NCBI GenBank assembly: GCA_016721875.1
Contig: JADKHG010000003.1
Span: 310,001 to 374,000, forward strand
DNA: 64,000 nt
Direction of reading: 5' to 3'
DNA from: Sphingomonadales bacterium
Lineage (GTDB): Bacteria > Pseudomonadota > Alphaproteobacteria > Sphingomonadales > Sphingomonadaceae
Shown: positions 47,750 through 55,735 of the stretch, piece after piece
Layout of the letters: every line of letters begins with the position of its first letter
Numbering within the stretch: the stretch's first letter is position 1
Translations under genes and position numbers: made by a program
Notes under the pieces: model-generated
What the model was told of the DNA's origin: nothing
The model's database searches: none
The model's input: only the letters and a program-made list of their open reading frames with translations

Positions 47750-48844
47750 TTATTCCTCGGTGCGCACCAGCACGGTTTCGCCGATCAGCAGGAACAGCAG
47801 AAACGGCGCCCAAGCCGCAATAAAGGGCGGATAAGCGCCCAGATTGCCCATGGCCAGCGCGAAATTGTCAGCGACGAAATAGGCAAAACCCAGCGCCATG
47901 CCAATGACTGCGCGCAGGAACAGCGCGCCCGATCGCGCCAGCCCAAAGGCCGCGACCGCACCCAATAACGGCATCAGCAGCGCCGAAAGTGGGCCGGATA
48001 TCTTGTGCCATAAATTGCCCTCGAAGGAATCGGTGCGCTTGCCCGCAACCTTCATGTCATCAATCGCACCTTGCAACGGAAAGAAGCCCAGCGCATCGGC
48101 GTTGATCTTCAGCGGGTTGAAGCGGTCGGGCTCTATCCCGCGACCGACCACCAGTTCGGGCAGGCGTTTCTGGCTGGCCGCAATCACATCGAAAATGCGG
48201 ACATTTTCCAGCCGCCAGGCCCCATCGACAAAGCTGCCCTTGTCGGCGCGAATGACGTGGCTCAACGTGCCATGTGGGCGCTGATAAACCCGCACATCCT
48301 GCAACAGGGTTTTCTCACCATGTCCGCTGACGATGCGCGCTTGCACCAGATCGCGCCCTTCGCGCACCCAGATGTTGGTGCGTGTTCCGCTTTCGGCCGG
48401 CACCTTGGCATATTCGACGTCCTGCCAAGCCTTTAATTTGGCAGTAGCCGGGGCGACGATGCGCTCAGTGAAACCAAACGAGACCGCAGCGACCAACAGG
48501 CTGGTCAGGATCATCGGCGCGAGGATCTGGTGTGCCGAAAGCCCCGCTGCTTTCATCGCCACAACCTCGCTATTCTGACTGAGCGTGGCAAAGGTGATCA
48601 GCGTCGCAAGCAGCACCGAGAAAGGCAGGAAACGGGCAATGATCTGCGGCGCGCGCATCCCGACATAGCGCCAGAGATCAGCTTCGCTATTGCCCGCGAC
48701 CGCCAATATCTTTCCGCTTTCGCCGAGCAGATCGAGTGCCTGCAATATTAGCACCAACATCAACAGCACCGCGACCGTGCGGACAAGGAACAGCTTCGCC
48801 ATATACAGGCCGATCTGGCGCGACGGGAAAAATTGCAATTGCAT
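47750..48844 (-). CDS. lptG: LptG-type permease (YjgP/YjgQ family)
   Basis: Inner-membrane subunit of the Lpt exporter that extracts lipopolysaccharide (or an equivalent lipid) from the inner membrane. 364 residues, six transmembrane helices in a 3+3 arrangement with a periplasmic jelly-roll domain between (about 115-255). N-terminal QIGLYMAKLFLVRTVAVLLML and the coupling-helix region MRAPQIIARFLPFSVLL are typical. The start is 5 bp after lptF and the next gene is the acyltransferase. In an organism that makes glycosphingolipids instead of LPS the cargo may be a sphingolipid (inference). Confidence 0.88.
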   Translation of the reverse strand: MQLQFFPSRQIGLYMAKLFLVRTVAVLLMLVLILQALDLLGESGKILAVAGNSEADLWRYVGMRAPQIIARFLPFSVLLATLITFATLSQNSEVVAMKAAGLSAHQILAPMILTSLLVAAVSFGFTERIVAPATAKLKAWQDVEYAKVPAESGTRTNIWVREGRDLVQARIVSGHGEKTLLQDVRVYQRPHGTLSHVIRADKGSFVDGAWRLENVRIFDVIAASQKRLPELVVGRGIEPDRFNPLKINADALGFFPLQGAIDDMKVAGKRTDSFEGNLWHKISGPLSALLMPLLGAVAAFGLARSGALFLRAVIGMALGFAYFVADNFALAMGNLGAYPPFIAAWAPFLLFLLIGETVLVRTEE

Positions 48845-48849
48845 GCGCC

Positions 48850-50071
48850 TTAGGCCTCCTGCGGTATCAGGCGCGAGCGGCGCTTGCCAAAATGGAAGAA
48901 TTTGCGGATCGCCTTACCGCTCTTGTCGGCAAAGCGTTCAAGCGCACCAATTGGCTGGCCGCCGGGGACATGCGCAGCGATATGGTACATCCACAGAATA
49001 AGCGCTGCAAAAAGCAGGCACGGCACCCACAGCGCAATGGCCGGCGGGAACTCCCCGCGCGCGCCTACGCTTTGGGCATATTCGTTGATCTTGTGATAGG
49101 TCACCACCATCACAATCGACAGGAACACACCGAGTGCCGATGTCGAACGCTTGGGCGGAATCGCCAATGCGACGGCGAGAAATGGCAGCAACAGCATCAT
49201 CGCCACTTCGACCATGCGAAAGTGGAAACTGGACCATGCGGTGTTCCGCTCGCTTTGCGTTCGCTTGATATCACCGCCAACCTTGACCAGTTCGTTAAGC
49301 GTATATTCGCGTCCTTGTTCCCCGCGACCGCGGAATTTCTCGATTTCAGGCAGGGGGATTTCGATATCGTGGCTCGAAAAGGTCAGCACCCGCGCATTGC
49401 GATACGTCGGCGCGTCATGCACCAAGGTGCCATTCGACAGCCGCAAGATGATGACCTCGGAATCGTCGGTGCGCAGAAACTGCCCTTCTTTCCGCCGTCA
49501 CCGCCAAGGACTGCCCCTTTTTGCTTTCGGCAAAAACGAACATGCCCGACAGATTATTCCCCTGATTGCGGCTTTCATCGACACGGATGGTCAAATTGTT
49601 GCCCAGATTGTTAAACTCGCCAACCTTGATTGACGCCCCCAGCGCGCCCGAGCGCAGGTCGAACTGCAGTTCTTCATACAGGTAGCGCGAAAAGGGCTGG
49701 ATCCAGCCGACAATGGCAAAATTGACCAAAGCAAGCGCGATAGCATAGAGCATCGGCACCCGCAGCAAGCGGCCATAGCCCAGCCCGACCGCGCGGAAAA
49801 TGTCTATTTCTGAAGTAGTTGCAAGCCGTCGGAAGGCCAGCAAAATCCCCAGTAGCAGGCCGATGGGGATGCCCAGCGACAGATATTCGGGGATCAGATT
49901 GGCAAGCATCCGCCAGACGATGCTGACCGGCCCGCCTTCGGCAGCGACGAAGTCGAAAAGCCGCAGCATCTTGTCGAGCAGCAGCAGCATCGCGGCAATT
50001 GCCAGCGTGCTCAAAAGCGGAATCGCGACAAGCCGCGCGATATAGCGGTCGGTGGCAGTGATAAATTTCAA
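48850..50071 (-). pseudogene. lptF: LptF-type permease with one frameshift
   Basis: About 406 residues when joined. TTG start at 50071; N-terminus FITATDRYIARLVAIPLLSTL and the coupling block MLANLIPEYLSLGIPIGLLL. After KKGQSLAVTAE the frame ends in an unlikely tail. The other frame supplies GQFLRTDDSEVIILRLSNGT and the last three helices to 48850. The break lies at an A run on the coding strand near 49488-49491 (one extra A). Followed by lptG, 5 bp away. A frame error in lptF would be lethal in most Gram-negatives, which argues for a sequencing artefact. Confidence 0.85.
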
Positions 50072-50193
50072 CTTATTGTCGCCCTGTCACCCTAATTTGG
50101 CCGCAAATCGTTCCGATATACCCGTTCTAGATCAGGAGCAATATCGTTGGTCGGTTTCCGGTCAACGACACGTTCAATGGAGTGTAGTTCGCG

Positions 50194-50673
50194 ATGATCA
50201 AGATCATTGCTACGGTTGCAGGTGTTGCAGGACTCAGCATGGCGATGGCGCCTGCGGTGGCGGGTTCTGTTATCAGTAACGATCTCAGCAAATGCAGTGC
50301 GGGCAAAGGCCCGGCAATTCGCGTCAATGTCAACGGCATACAAGGTGGCGCGGGCCGCCTGCGCGTGCAATCCTATCCGGCAACCAAGGCAGCCTGGCTG
50401 GCCAAGGGCCGCTGGCTGCATCGCATCGAAAGCAGCGCACGCGCTGGCTCGATGAGCTTCTGCGTGCCGGTCTCGGCAGCGGGCAGCTATGCGATTGCCG
50501 TGCGGCACGACAAAAACGCCAATGGCAAAACCGATCTGTCTTCGGATGGGGGCGGATTTTCCAACAATCCGTCGATCAACATCTTCAATCTCGGCAAGCC
50601 CGCAGTCGGAAAGGTTGCCTTTCAGGCGGGGCCCGGCGTCACCACGATCACAGTCAACATGAAATATATGTAA
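50194..50673 (+). CDS. Exported DUF2141 protein
   Basis: 159 residues with a signal peptide (IIATVAGVAGLSMAMAPAVA) and the DUF2141 beta-sandwich: IRVNVNGIQGGAGRLRV, SSARAGSMSFCVPVSAAGSYAI in pieces, the acidic loop HDKNANGKTDLSSDGGGFSN and a final VTTITVNMKYM. Function unknown; the loop with Asn, Asp and Gly resembles a metal-binding turn. It starts a plus-strand operon with the lipid kinase gene 16 bp downstream, divergent from lptF, so it may serve envelope lipid handling. Confidence 0.85.
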   Translation: MIKIIATVAGVAGLSMAMAPAVAGSVISNDLSKCSAGKGPAIRVNVNGIQGGAGRLRVQSYPATKAAWLAKGRWLHRIESSARAGSMSFCVPVSAAGSYAIAVRHDKNANGKTDLSSDGGGFSNNPSINIFNLGKPAVGKVAFQAGPGVTTITVNMKYM

Positions 50674-50689
50674 GGAAAAGGTCCGGTAT

Positions 50690-51658
50690 TTGGCTCTTGT
50701 AGCGCTTCTTTCCAATCCCAACTCGACCGGCAACAGATCGCTGCTGCCCGAGATACGGAAATATTGCGCGACCTGCCCGGACATTTTTCACTACGAAGTT
50801 GAAGAGGTTGGCCAGATCGCGCGCGCTCTGGAAATGATTGCGCGCGTGAAGCCAAAGGTGCTGGTCGTGAATGGCGGAGACGGCACCGTACAAGCTGCCC
50901 TGACCGAACTCTATCATGGTGGCCATTTCGAAGGATCGCCACCGCCGGTGGCCGTGCTGCCCAATGGCAAGACCAACCTGATTGCGCTTGACCTTGGGGC
51001 GCAGGGCGACCCGCTGAAATCGCTTGCCGAAATAGTCGGGCTGGCGCGCGGAGATCTTGCCCCGCATGTCGTCGCGCGCGAGTTGATTGCACTGACCGAC
51101 GGCAGCGAAAATGCCCGACCGGTACTGGGCATGTTTCTGGGCGGTGCCTATCTGGCAGAGACGATTCTTTACTGCCGCCACACAATCTATCCGCTGGGCT
51201 TGCCCAACACGATGAGCCACATTCTTGCCGCTATTGCCGCGATTTTCTCGCTGTTGTCGGGGATCAAGGGCAAATATCTGCCCCGCCGGTCAGAGGCGAT
51301 CCGGATTTCGCTGATGCGGGATGGCGAATTGAAGGGGCGTTTTTCGGTGCTGATCGTTACCACGCTGGAAAAATTGCTGCTCGGCGGGCGCGTGCGCACC
51401 AATGGCGAAGGGCATTTGAAAATGATGGCGGTCGATTATCGCCCGCGCACCTTGATACGCATGGTCTTTGCCTCGCTCATCGGACGGTTGGGCAAGAATC
51501 GCGTCGAAGGCATCCACATCAGCGAAGGCGATATCATCCGCATCGACGGCGGCCGCAGCAGCGTGATTTTGGATGGCGAAGTGTTTGAAACCGACACTGA
51601 CCGACCGATCGTGCTGCGATCGACCCCGGCAGTGCCATTTTTGAAATTGGCGGCTTAG
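50690..51658 (+). CDS. Diacylglycerol/ceramide kinase family lipid kinase
   Basis: 322 residues. TTG start at 50690 with a strong AAGGAAAAGG ribosome-binding site. The DAGK catalytic signature NGGDGTVQAAL (about residues 63-73) binds ATP and LPNGKTNLIAL forms the second conserved loop. In Caulobacter a kinase of this family (CpgB) phosphorylates ceramide on the way to ceramide phosphoglycerate. Position next to ceramide genes suggests the same role here, but diacylglycerol remains possible. Middle gene of the DUF2141-kinase-nucleotidyltransferase operon. Confidence 0.8.
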   Translation: MALVALLSNPNSTGNRSLLPEIRKYCATCPDIFHYEVEEVGQIARALEMIARVKPKVLVVNGGDGTVQAALTELYHGGHFEGSPPPVAVLPNGKTNLIALDLGAQGDPLKSLAEIVGLARGDLAPHVVARELIALTDGSENARPVLGMFLGGAYLAETILYCRHTIYPLGLPNTMSHILAAIAAIFSLLSGIKGKYLPRRSEAIRISLMRDGELKGRFSVLIVTTLEKLLLGGRVRTNGEGHLKMMAVDYRPRTLIRMVFASLIGRLGKNRVEGIHISEGDIIRIDGGRSSVILDGEVFETDTDRPIVLRSTPAVPFLKLAA

Positions 51659-51689
51659 CCTGCGCAGAAGTTTGCGCTAGGATGCAAAT

Positions 51690-52616
51690 ATGCATTCGCT
51701 CCAGCAATTGATCGCCGAAGAACTTGGGGTTGCCGTGCAGCCCCGTATCAACTCCTTCGCCGCGTATATCGCCGCGCAATATCCGGGCGCCGCACGGGCC
51801 GTGCTGTTTTACGGCTCATGCCTCAGAAGCGAAGAGCTCGAGGGGCAGATGCTCGATTTCTACTTGATCGTGTCGGACTATGAAGCGGCCTATGGCAAGA
51901 GCTGGCTCGCCAAATGGAACCGGAGGCTGCCGCCCAATGTTTTCCCTTTCCAACATGATGGCCTGGTCGCCAAGGTAGCCGTATTGAGCGAGAAGGATTT
52001 TCACGACCTCAATCGCCCCGGTGCCTCGGCTGTGTCGGTGTGGGCGCGCTTTGCCCAGCCAGCGCGGCTGGTGTGGGTATCGGACGACATCGCCGCACGT
52101 GCCGCAAGCATGGCGATTGCAGGGGCTGCGCCGACTTTGCTCAACGCCGCACTTGCCCATATGGCGCATGACGACAGCATCATCGACCTTTGGGAACTGG
52201 GTTTTGCGATGACCTATAGCGCAGAGCTGCGCGCCGAACGCAGCGACCGGCCAGCATCGGTGGTGCAGTTCGACCCCGACCGCTACCGAGCCTTTGGCAA
52301 GGCGGCGTTGCTGCACACGCCAATCCTCAACGAACTGCGCGCCGATGGCAGTGTCCACCTGTTGCCCGATCCCGAAGCACGGGCGCTGGCCGAACGCGAA
52401 CGCTGGCCCGCTCTGCGGCGGCGCGGCAAAATGCTGACCGTGGCGCGCCTTGCCAAGGCGGCGTTCACCTATTCGGGCGGGATTGATTATCTGGCATGGA
52501 AGATAAACCGCCACGCGGGCACGCAGATCGAGATCAAGCCGTGGCAACGCAAATGGCCGCTGGTTGCGGCGCTGGTGCTGGTGCCGAAATTGTGGGTGAA
52601 GGGGGCGGTTAGATGA
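51690..52616 (+). CDS. Tam41-like nucleotidyltransferase
   Basis: 308 residues. The block VLFYGSCLRSEE, then MLDFYLIVSD, has the G-S and acidic-residue spacing of the nucleotidyltransferase fold in mitochondrial Tam41, which makes CDP-diacylglycerol from phosphatidate. The remainder is helical, with a hydrophobic C-terminal region (VAALVLVPKLWV) that could associate with membrane. Directly downstream (31 bp) of the lipid kinase, so it may activate a phosphorylated ceramide or a headgroup with CTP (inference). The end overlaps the convergent spt gene by 8 bp. Confidence 0.65.
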   Translation: MHSLQQLIAEELGVAVQPRINSFAAYIAAQYPGAARAVLFYGSCLRSEELEGQMLDFYLIVSDYEAAYGKSWLAKWNRRLPPNVFPFQHDGLVAKVAVLSEKDFHDLNRPGASAVSVWARFAQPARLVWVSDDIAARAASMAIAGAAPTLLNAALAHMAHDDSIIDLWELGFAMTYSAELRAERSDRPASVVQFDPDRYRAFGKAALLHTPILNELRADGSVHLLPDPEARALAERERWPALRRRGKMLTVARLAKAAFTYSGGIDYLAWKINRHAGTQIEIKPWQRKWPLVAALVLVPKLWVKGAVR

Positions 52617-53809
52617 TCCCGATCGCTTTCCCCGGCACGTTCAAACCGTCCCAAAATGTCCTGCACCTGCTCGGCACTATGTTCGGCACACAATGAGCAG
52701 CGCAGCAAGGTCATTCCGGCGGGTGTTGCGGGTGGGCGGGCGAGGTTGACGTAGAGCCCTTCGGCCAGCAGCGCCTCCCACATCATCGCGCCTTTTTCCA
52801 GATCGGGCATGATCACTGCGATGATCGCGCTTTGCGGGGTTTCGGTGCCGAGCGTGAAGCCCAAATCGCGCAATCCCTTGTGCAACGTTTTGCTGTTTTC
52901 CCACAAATGCGCGCGCTTGTTGCTGCCGTGCATCAGCTTGCGCACTGATGTCGCGCTTGATGCCATTACACTGGGCGGCAGGGCGGCGGTGAAGACATAG
53001 GGGCGGCAGACAAGGCGCAATATTTCGAACTTGGGATGGTTCGACACGCAGAATCCGCCAACGGTGCCAACCGATTTGCTAAAGGTGCCGATGATGAAAT
53101 CAACATCATCGATGCAACCCTGCTCCTCGGCAACGCCGCGGCCATGTTCACCGATAAAGCCCATGCTGTGCGCTTCATCGACCAGCACCATCGCACCATT
53201 TTCCTTGGAAATGCGAACCATTTCCTTCAGTGGCGCGACATCGCCAAGCATCGAATAGACGCCTTCGAGCACCACCAGCTTGCCTGCCTCGGGCGGCAAC
53301 CGCTTCAGCCTCTTTTCCAGCGCCTCGATATCATTGTGGCGGAAGGCGACGATTTCGGCGTCGCCCATTTTGCAGCCGTCATAAATCGACGCATGGCTGT
53401 CGATATCGAGGATGATATAGTCGCCTTTGCCGGCAATCGTGCTGATAATGCCAAGATTCGCCTGATAGCCCGTTGAAAAGACCATCGCATGGTCCATGTC
53501 GTAAAATTCGCGCAGCGCGGTCTCGACATCACGGTGCGGATCAAAGGTACCGTTGAGCACGCGACTGCCGGTGGTGCCAGCACCAAAATCATCATAGGCT
53601 TGCTTGCCCGCAGCGATGACGTCATCGTCGAAAGTCATGCCCATATAATTATAGGTGCCGAGCAGAATGGTTTCCTTGCCATTGCAGATCGCGACGGTAG
53701 GGCTGAGCACCTTTTCCATCACCAGGCTGAACGGATCCGTCACGCCGGTCGCCAGCAAGGCCTCGCGCTGCTGGATGAGGGGATCGAATTTGGAGAAAAG
53801 GTCAGTCAT
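52609..53809 (-). CDS. spt: Serine palmitoyltransferase-like PLP enzyme (alpha-oxoamine synthase), frame disturbed at C-terminus
   Basis: Joins serine with a long acyl thioester to 3-ketosphinganine, the first step of sphingolipid synthesis. About 399 residues. Family blocks: NYMGMTFDDDV, GTTGSRVLNGTFDPH, the substrate loop STGYQANLGIIS, DEAHSMGFIGEHG and the PLP lysine in IGTFSKSVGTVGG. At the end ERAG should be followed by KAIGII and a stop at 52609-52611. A run of four G on the coding strand (52630-52633), one too many, instead shifts the frame and extends the reading to 52487 through the convergent gene. Alternative: a different alpha-oxoamine synthase, but the acp and cerR neighbours favour Spt. 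Confidence 0.88.
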
Positions 53810-53827
53810 TGTCCGCTTTGCCTTTAG

Positions 53828-53931
53828 TCGGTGTCGTTCCCGCGAAAGCGGGAATTCATGGCCTAGCAGGTCGGTTTAAACCGAAGTTTTAGACCATGGA
53901 CCCCCGATCAAGTCGAGGGTGACTGGGTTAT
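53828..53931. repeat. About 95-bp dispersed repeat with two hairpins, copy B
   Basis: Same element as at 45635-45731 but in the opposite orientation. It holds the hairpins ATTCCCGCTTTCGCGGGAA and CCTCGACTTGATCGGGGG (read on the minus strand). It fills the gap between the spt start and the acyl carrier protein gene, so it would be part of the transcript between acp and spt if they are one operon. Confidence 0.85.
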
Positions 53932-53947
53932 TTTCAAACAGTGTCGC

Positions 53948-54190
53948 TCAATCCACCAGCTTCAAAACCGCATCCGCCAACTGCCCGACCGTTTCAATCT
54001 CGGCCTGCATGTTCATGGTGATGACAATGTCGAATGTGTCCTCAACTTCGGCGACGAAATCCATCACTGTCAGGCTGTCCCATTCGAGATCGCCGGCAAA
54101 GGTGGTTGCGTCGTTTAAGTCGACGCCCTTTTTGTTGAACGGCTCGATCAGGCCCTTGAGCTTGTCAAACATTTCGCTGCGGTCGGTCAT
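53948..54190 (-). CDS. Acyl carrier protein of the sphingolipid locus (AcpR-like)
   Basis: 80 residues from the ATG at 54190, preceded by AAGGAA at correct distance; the frame is open 70 codons upstream in sequence without gene character. The phosphopantetheine Ser is in WDSLTVMDF (about residue 39), the DSL motif. Acidic helices II and III (VEDTFDIVITM, then VGQLADAVLKLVD). In Caulobacter a dedicated ACP (AcpR) supplies the acyl chain to Spt. Its position one gene upstream of spt supports that role. Confidence 0.88.
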   Translation of the reverse strand: MTDRSEMFDKLKGLIEPFNKKGVDLNDATTFAGDLEWDSLTVMDFVAEVEDTFDIVITMNMQAEIETVGQLADAVLKLVD

Positions 54191-54326
54191 ACTGTTTCCT
54201 TTTTGGAATTTTCGATCTGTTGGCAGTCGATTAAGGCACCAAAAGGGCAACATTGCGGATAGGCGCAACGCAAGCGGAAGCAGTCGGCCAGATTTGTGCG
54301 CGTCGGTGACGGTAAAAATTGCTAGG

Positions 54327-54509
54327 CTAGTCCCTCGATCCCGGCTCGTCATTCTCTTCAGAGCTGGAATAGGCTCCTCCGCAAACATGCGTGCCACTTT
54401 CAAAGCAGCGAGAACAAGACCAATTGATCGTACATGTCACCGTGTGATCGTCAGGCATTCCACAATCTGCTCTCAATTCGTTGCAACTGCAGTAGGTCGA
54501 GTGTGACAA
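54327..54509 (-). CDS. Cys-rich small peptide of unknown function
   Basis: 60 residues from a TTG at 54509 preceded by AGGAG, or 67 from an ATG at 54530. It has six Cys after the shorter start: STYCSCNELRADC in the N-terminal part and TCTINWSCSRCF, THVCGGAYSSS in the C-terminal part. Neither signal peptide nor recognised family. Spacing of the Cys pairs (CxC, CxxC) suggests metal binding, disulfides or a modified peptide. It lies 140 bp before the acp gene and after the Pro-rich ORF, all in the same direction. Confidence 0.45.
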   Translation of the reverse strand: MSHSTYCSCNELRADCGMPDDHTVTCTINWSCSRCFESGTHVCGGAYSSSEENDEPGSRD

Positions 54510-54546
54510 ACCGCTTCTCCTCATGACCATACTCAGGGAAACTCAG

Positions 54547-54738
54547 TTATGCGGGGACCGGATCATCCGGCGGGGTTGGTCCTGGATCCGGTGGAATGGG
54601 AATGGCCGGAGCGGGAGGAATTTCTGGCCAAGGATCTTTCTCCGGAGGAGGAATCTCTGGCCAAACGGGAGGAATTTCTGGCCAAGGCATCGGACTGGGC
54701 GGTGGTGTATTGGTATCGTCAATTTGGACAATGCTCAT
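54547..54738 (-). CDS. Proline-rich small peptide with three WPEIPP repeats
   Basis: 63 residues from the ATG at 54738, which has GGGAGA seven bases upstream. After an acidic start (SIVQIDDTN) nearly every second residue is proline, and WPEIPP occurs three times (PMPWPEIPPVWPEIPP, then DPWPEIPPA), ending PPDPGPTPPDDPVPA. No signal peptide is evident. Family unknown; such Pro/Trp-rich stretches bind SH3-like or WW-like partners or stay extended. It lies between cerR and the Cys-rich ORF in the same direction. A Gly-rich frame on the plus strand is the less likely reading. Confidence 0.5.
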   Translation of the reverse strand: MSIVQIDDTNTPPPSPMPWPEIPPVWPEIPPPEKDPWPEIPPAPAIPIPPDPGPTPPDDPVPA

Positions 54739-54811
54739 AGCTTGTCTCCCCAATTTTCCGGACAGGGAGATACCATGACTATTTGGGAAATCCAAACAAT
54801 TTGACACGTCG

Positions 54812-55735
54812 TTACAACCAGTCCTGCGCCTTATACCAGCGCGCGGTCGCTTTCAGCCCATCGCGGGTTGCGATTTGGGGTTTCCAGAGCGCAGACGGAG
54901 GGCGCGCAGCCGGGTCAATCGACCAATCGCGGTGGCTCATATAGCTCGCCCGGTCCGGCGTCATTCGCGCCTTGCGACGACGGATGAAACGGTCGCCCCT
55001 GCCCGCCAACAACAATATCGCGCGCGGTGCGGACAGGGTAGTCACCCGCCGACCTAACGCCCAGCCAATTGCGCGGGCAAAACGGCGATGCTCCCAGCCT
55101 CCCGGTTCACCATCATCGGCCTCGAAAATTTGCGCGGTCGCATCTTCGTGCGGGGGCAAAGTGGCTACGAGCAACCGCGCCAGATCATCAACATGGATCC
55201 AGGACCCTCGCCCGTGCGGCGGCAGCAGCACAAAGCCCTTCGCCGCCATTTTGAACATTTCCAGGACATCGCGGTCACCCGGGCCATATACACCGGGCGG
55301 GCGGATGATTGTCCAGTCGAGCAAGCTGGTGGCGACCAGTTTTTCCGCGCGCGCTTTGCTTGCCCCATAGCGCGACAGGCCCGGTTCGCGCGCGGCAAGA
55401 GAGGAGACATGGAGAAAACGGCTGATGCCCGCTCCCTTTACCGCCGCGATCAGATTGGCGGTGCCAGTGACATTGCCGCTTTCAAATTCGGCGGGTTCAT
55501 AGGCGTTGACCACACCGGCAATATGCAGGACGGCGTCGGCTCCATCGCATAGCCGAGTAAGGCTTGCCGCATCGTCGAGCCCACCCGCAATCCATTCGAC
55601 ACCGGATTTTGGCGCTTGCGCGCGCCGGGCGAGCGCGCGGACTTTCCAGCCCGCAGCGATCAGACGGTCAAGCGTCGCGCCGCCAACAAAGCCCGTGCCT
55701 CCGGTCAGGGCAACGGTCCGCTTCCGATTGCTCAC
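54812..55735 (-). CDS. NAD(P)-dependent epimerase/dehydratase, ceramide reductase (CerR)-like
   Basis: Extended short-chain dehydrogenase of 307 residues. Cofactor loop TGGTGFVGGATL, DADAVLHIAG-like GADAVLHIAGVVN, catalytic-region RYGASKARAEKL (YxxxK) and WTIIRPPGVYGPG. Caulobacter CerR belongs to this family and reduces the 3-keto group after ceramide formation. The gene overlaps the proB start region by 4 bp and is upstream of the small peptides, acp and spt on the same strand. A general sugar-nucleotide or flavonoid-type reductase is the alternative. Confidence 0.78.
   Translation of the reverse strand: MSNRKRTVALTGGTGFVGGATLDRLIAAGWKVRALARRAQAPKSGVEWIAGGLDDAASLTRLCDGADAVLHIAGVVNAYEPAEFESGNVTGTANLIAAVKGAGISRFLHVSSLAAREPGLSRYGASKARAEKLVATSLLDWTIIRPPGVYGPGDRDVLEMFKMAAKGFVLLPPHGRGSWIHVDDLARLLVATLPPHEDATAQIFEADDGEPGGWEHRRFARAIGWALGRRVTTLSAPRAILLLAGRGDRFIRRRKARMTPDRASYMSHRDWSIDPAARPPSALWKPQIATRDGLKATARWYKAQDWL

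Noticed and set aside
54610..54700. Short direct repeats (GGAGGAATTTCTGGCCAA) as a possible CRISPR array
   Set aside because: Only three units with spacing too short and irregular; they are codons for WPEIPP.
54596..54778. Gly-rich 60-residue plus-strand frame with repeated GGISGQ
   Set aside because: It is the antisense reading of the WPEIPP repeats and lacks a clear ribosome-binding site, while the minus frame has one and agrees with the operon direction. Not fully excluded.
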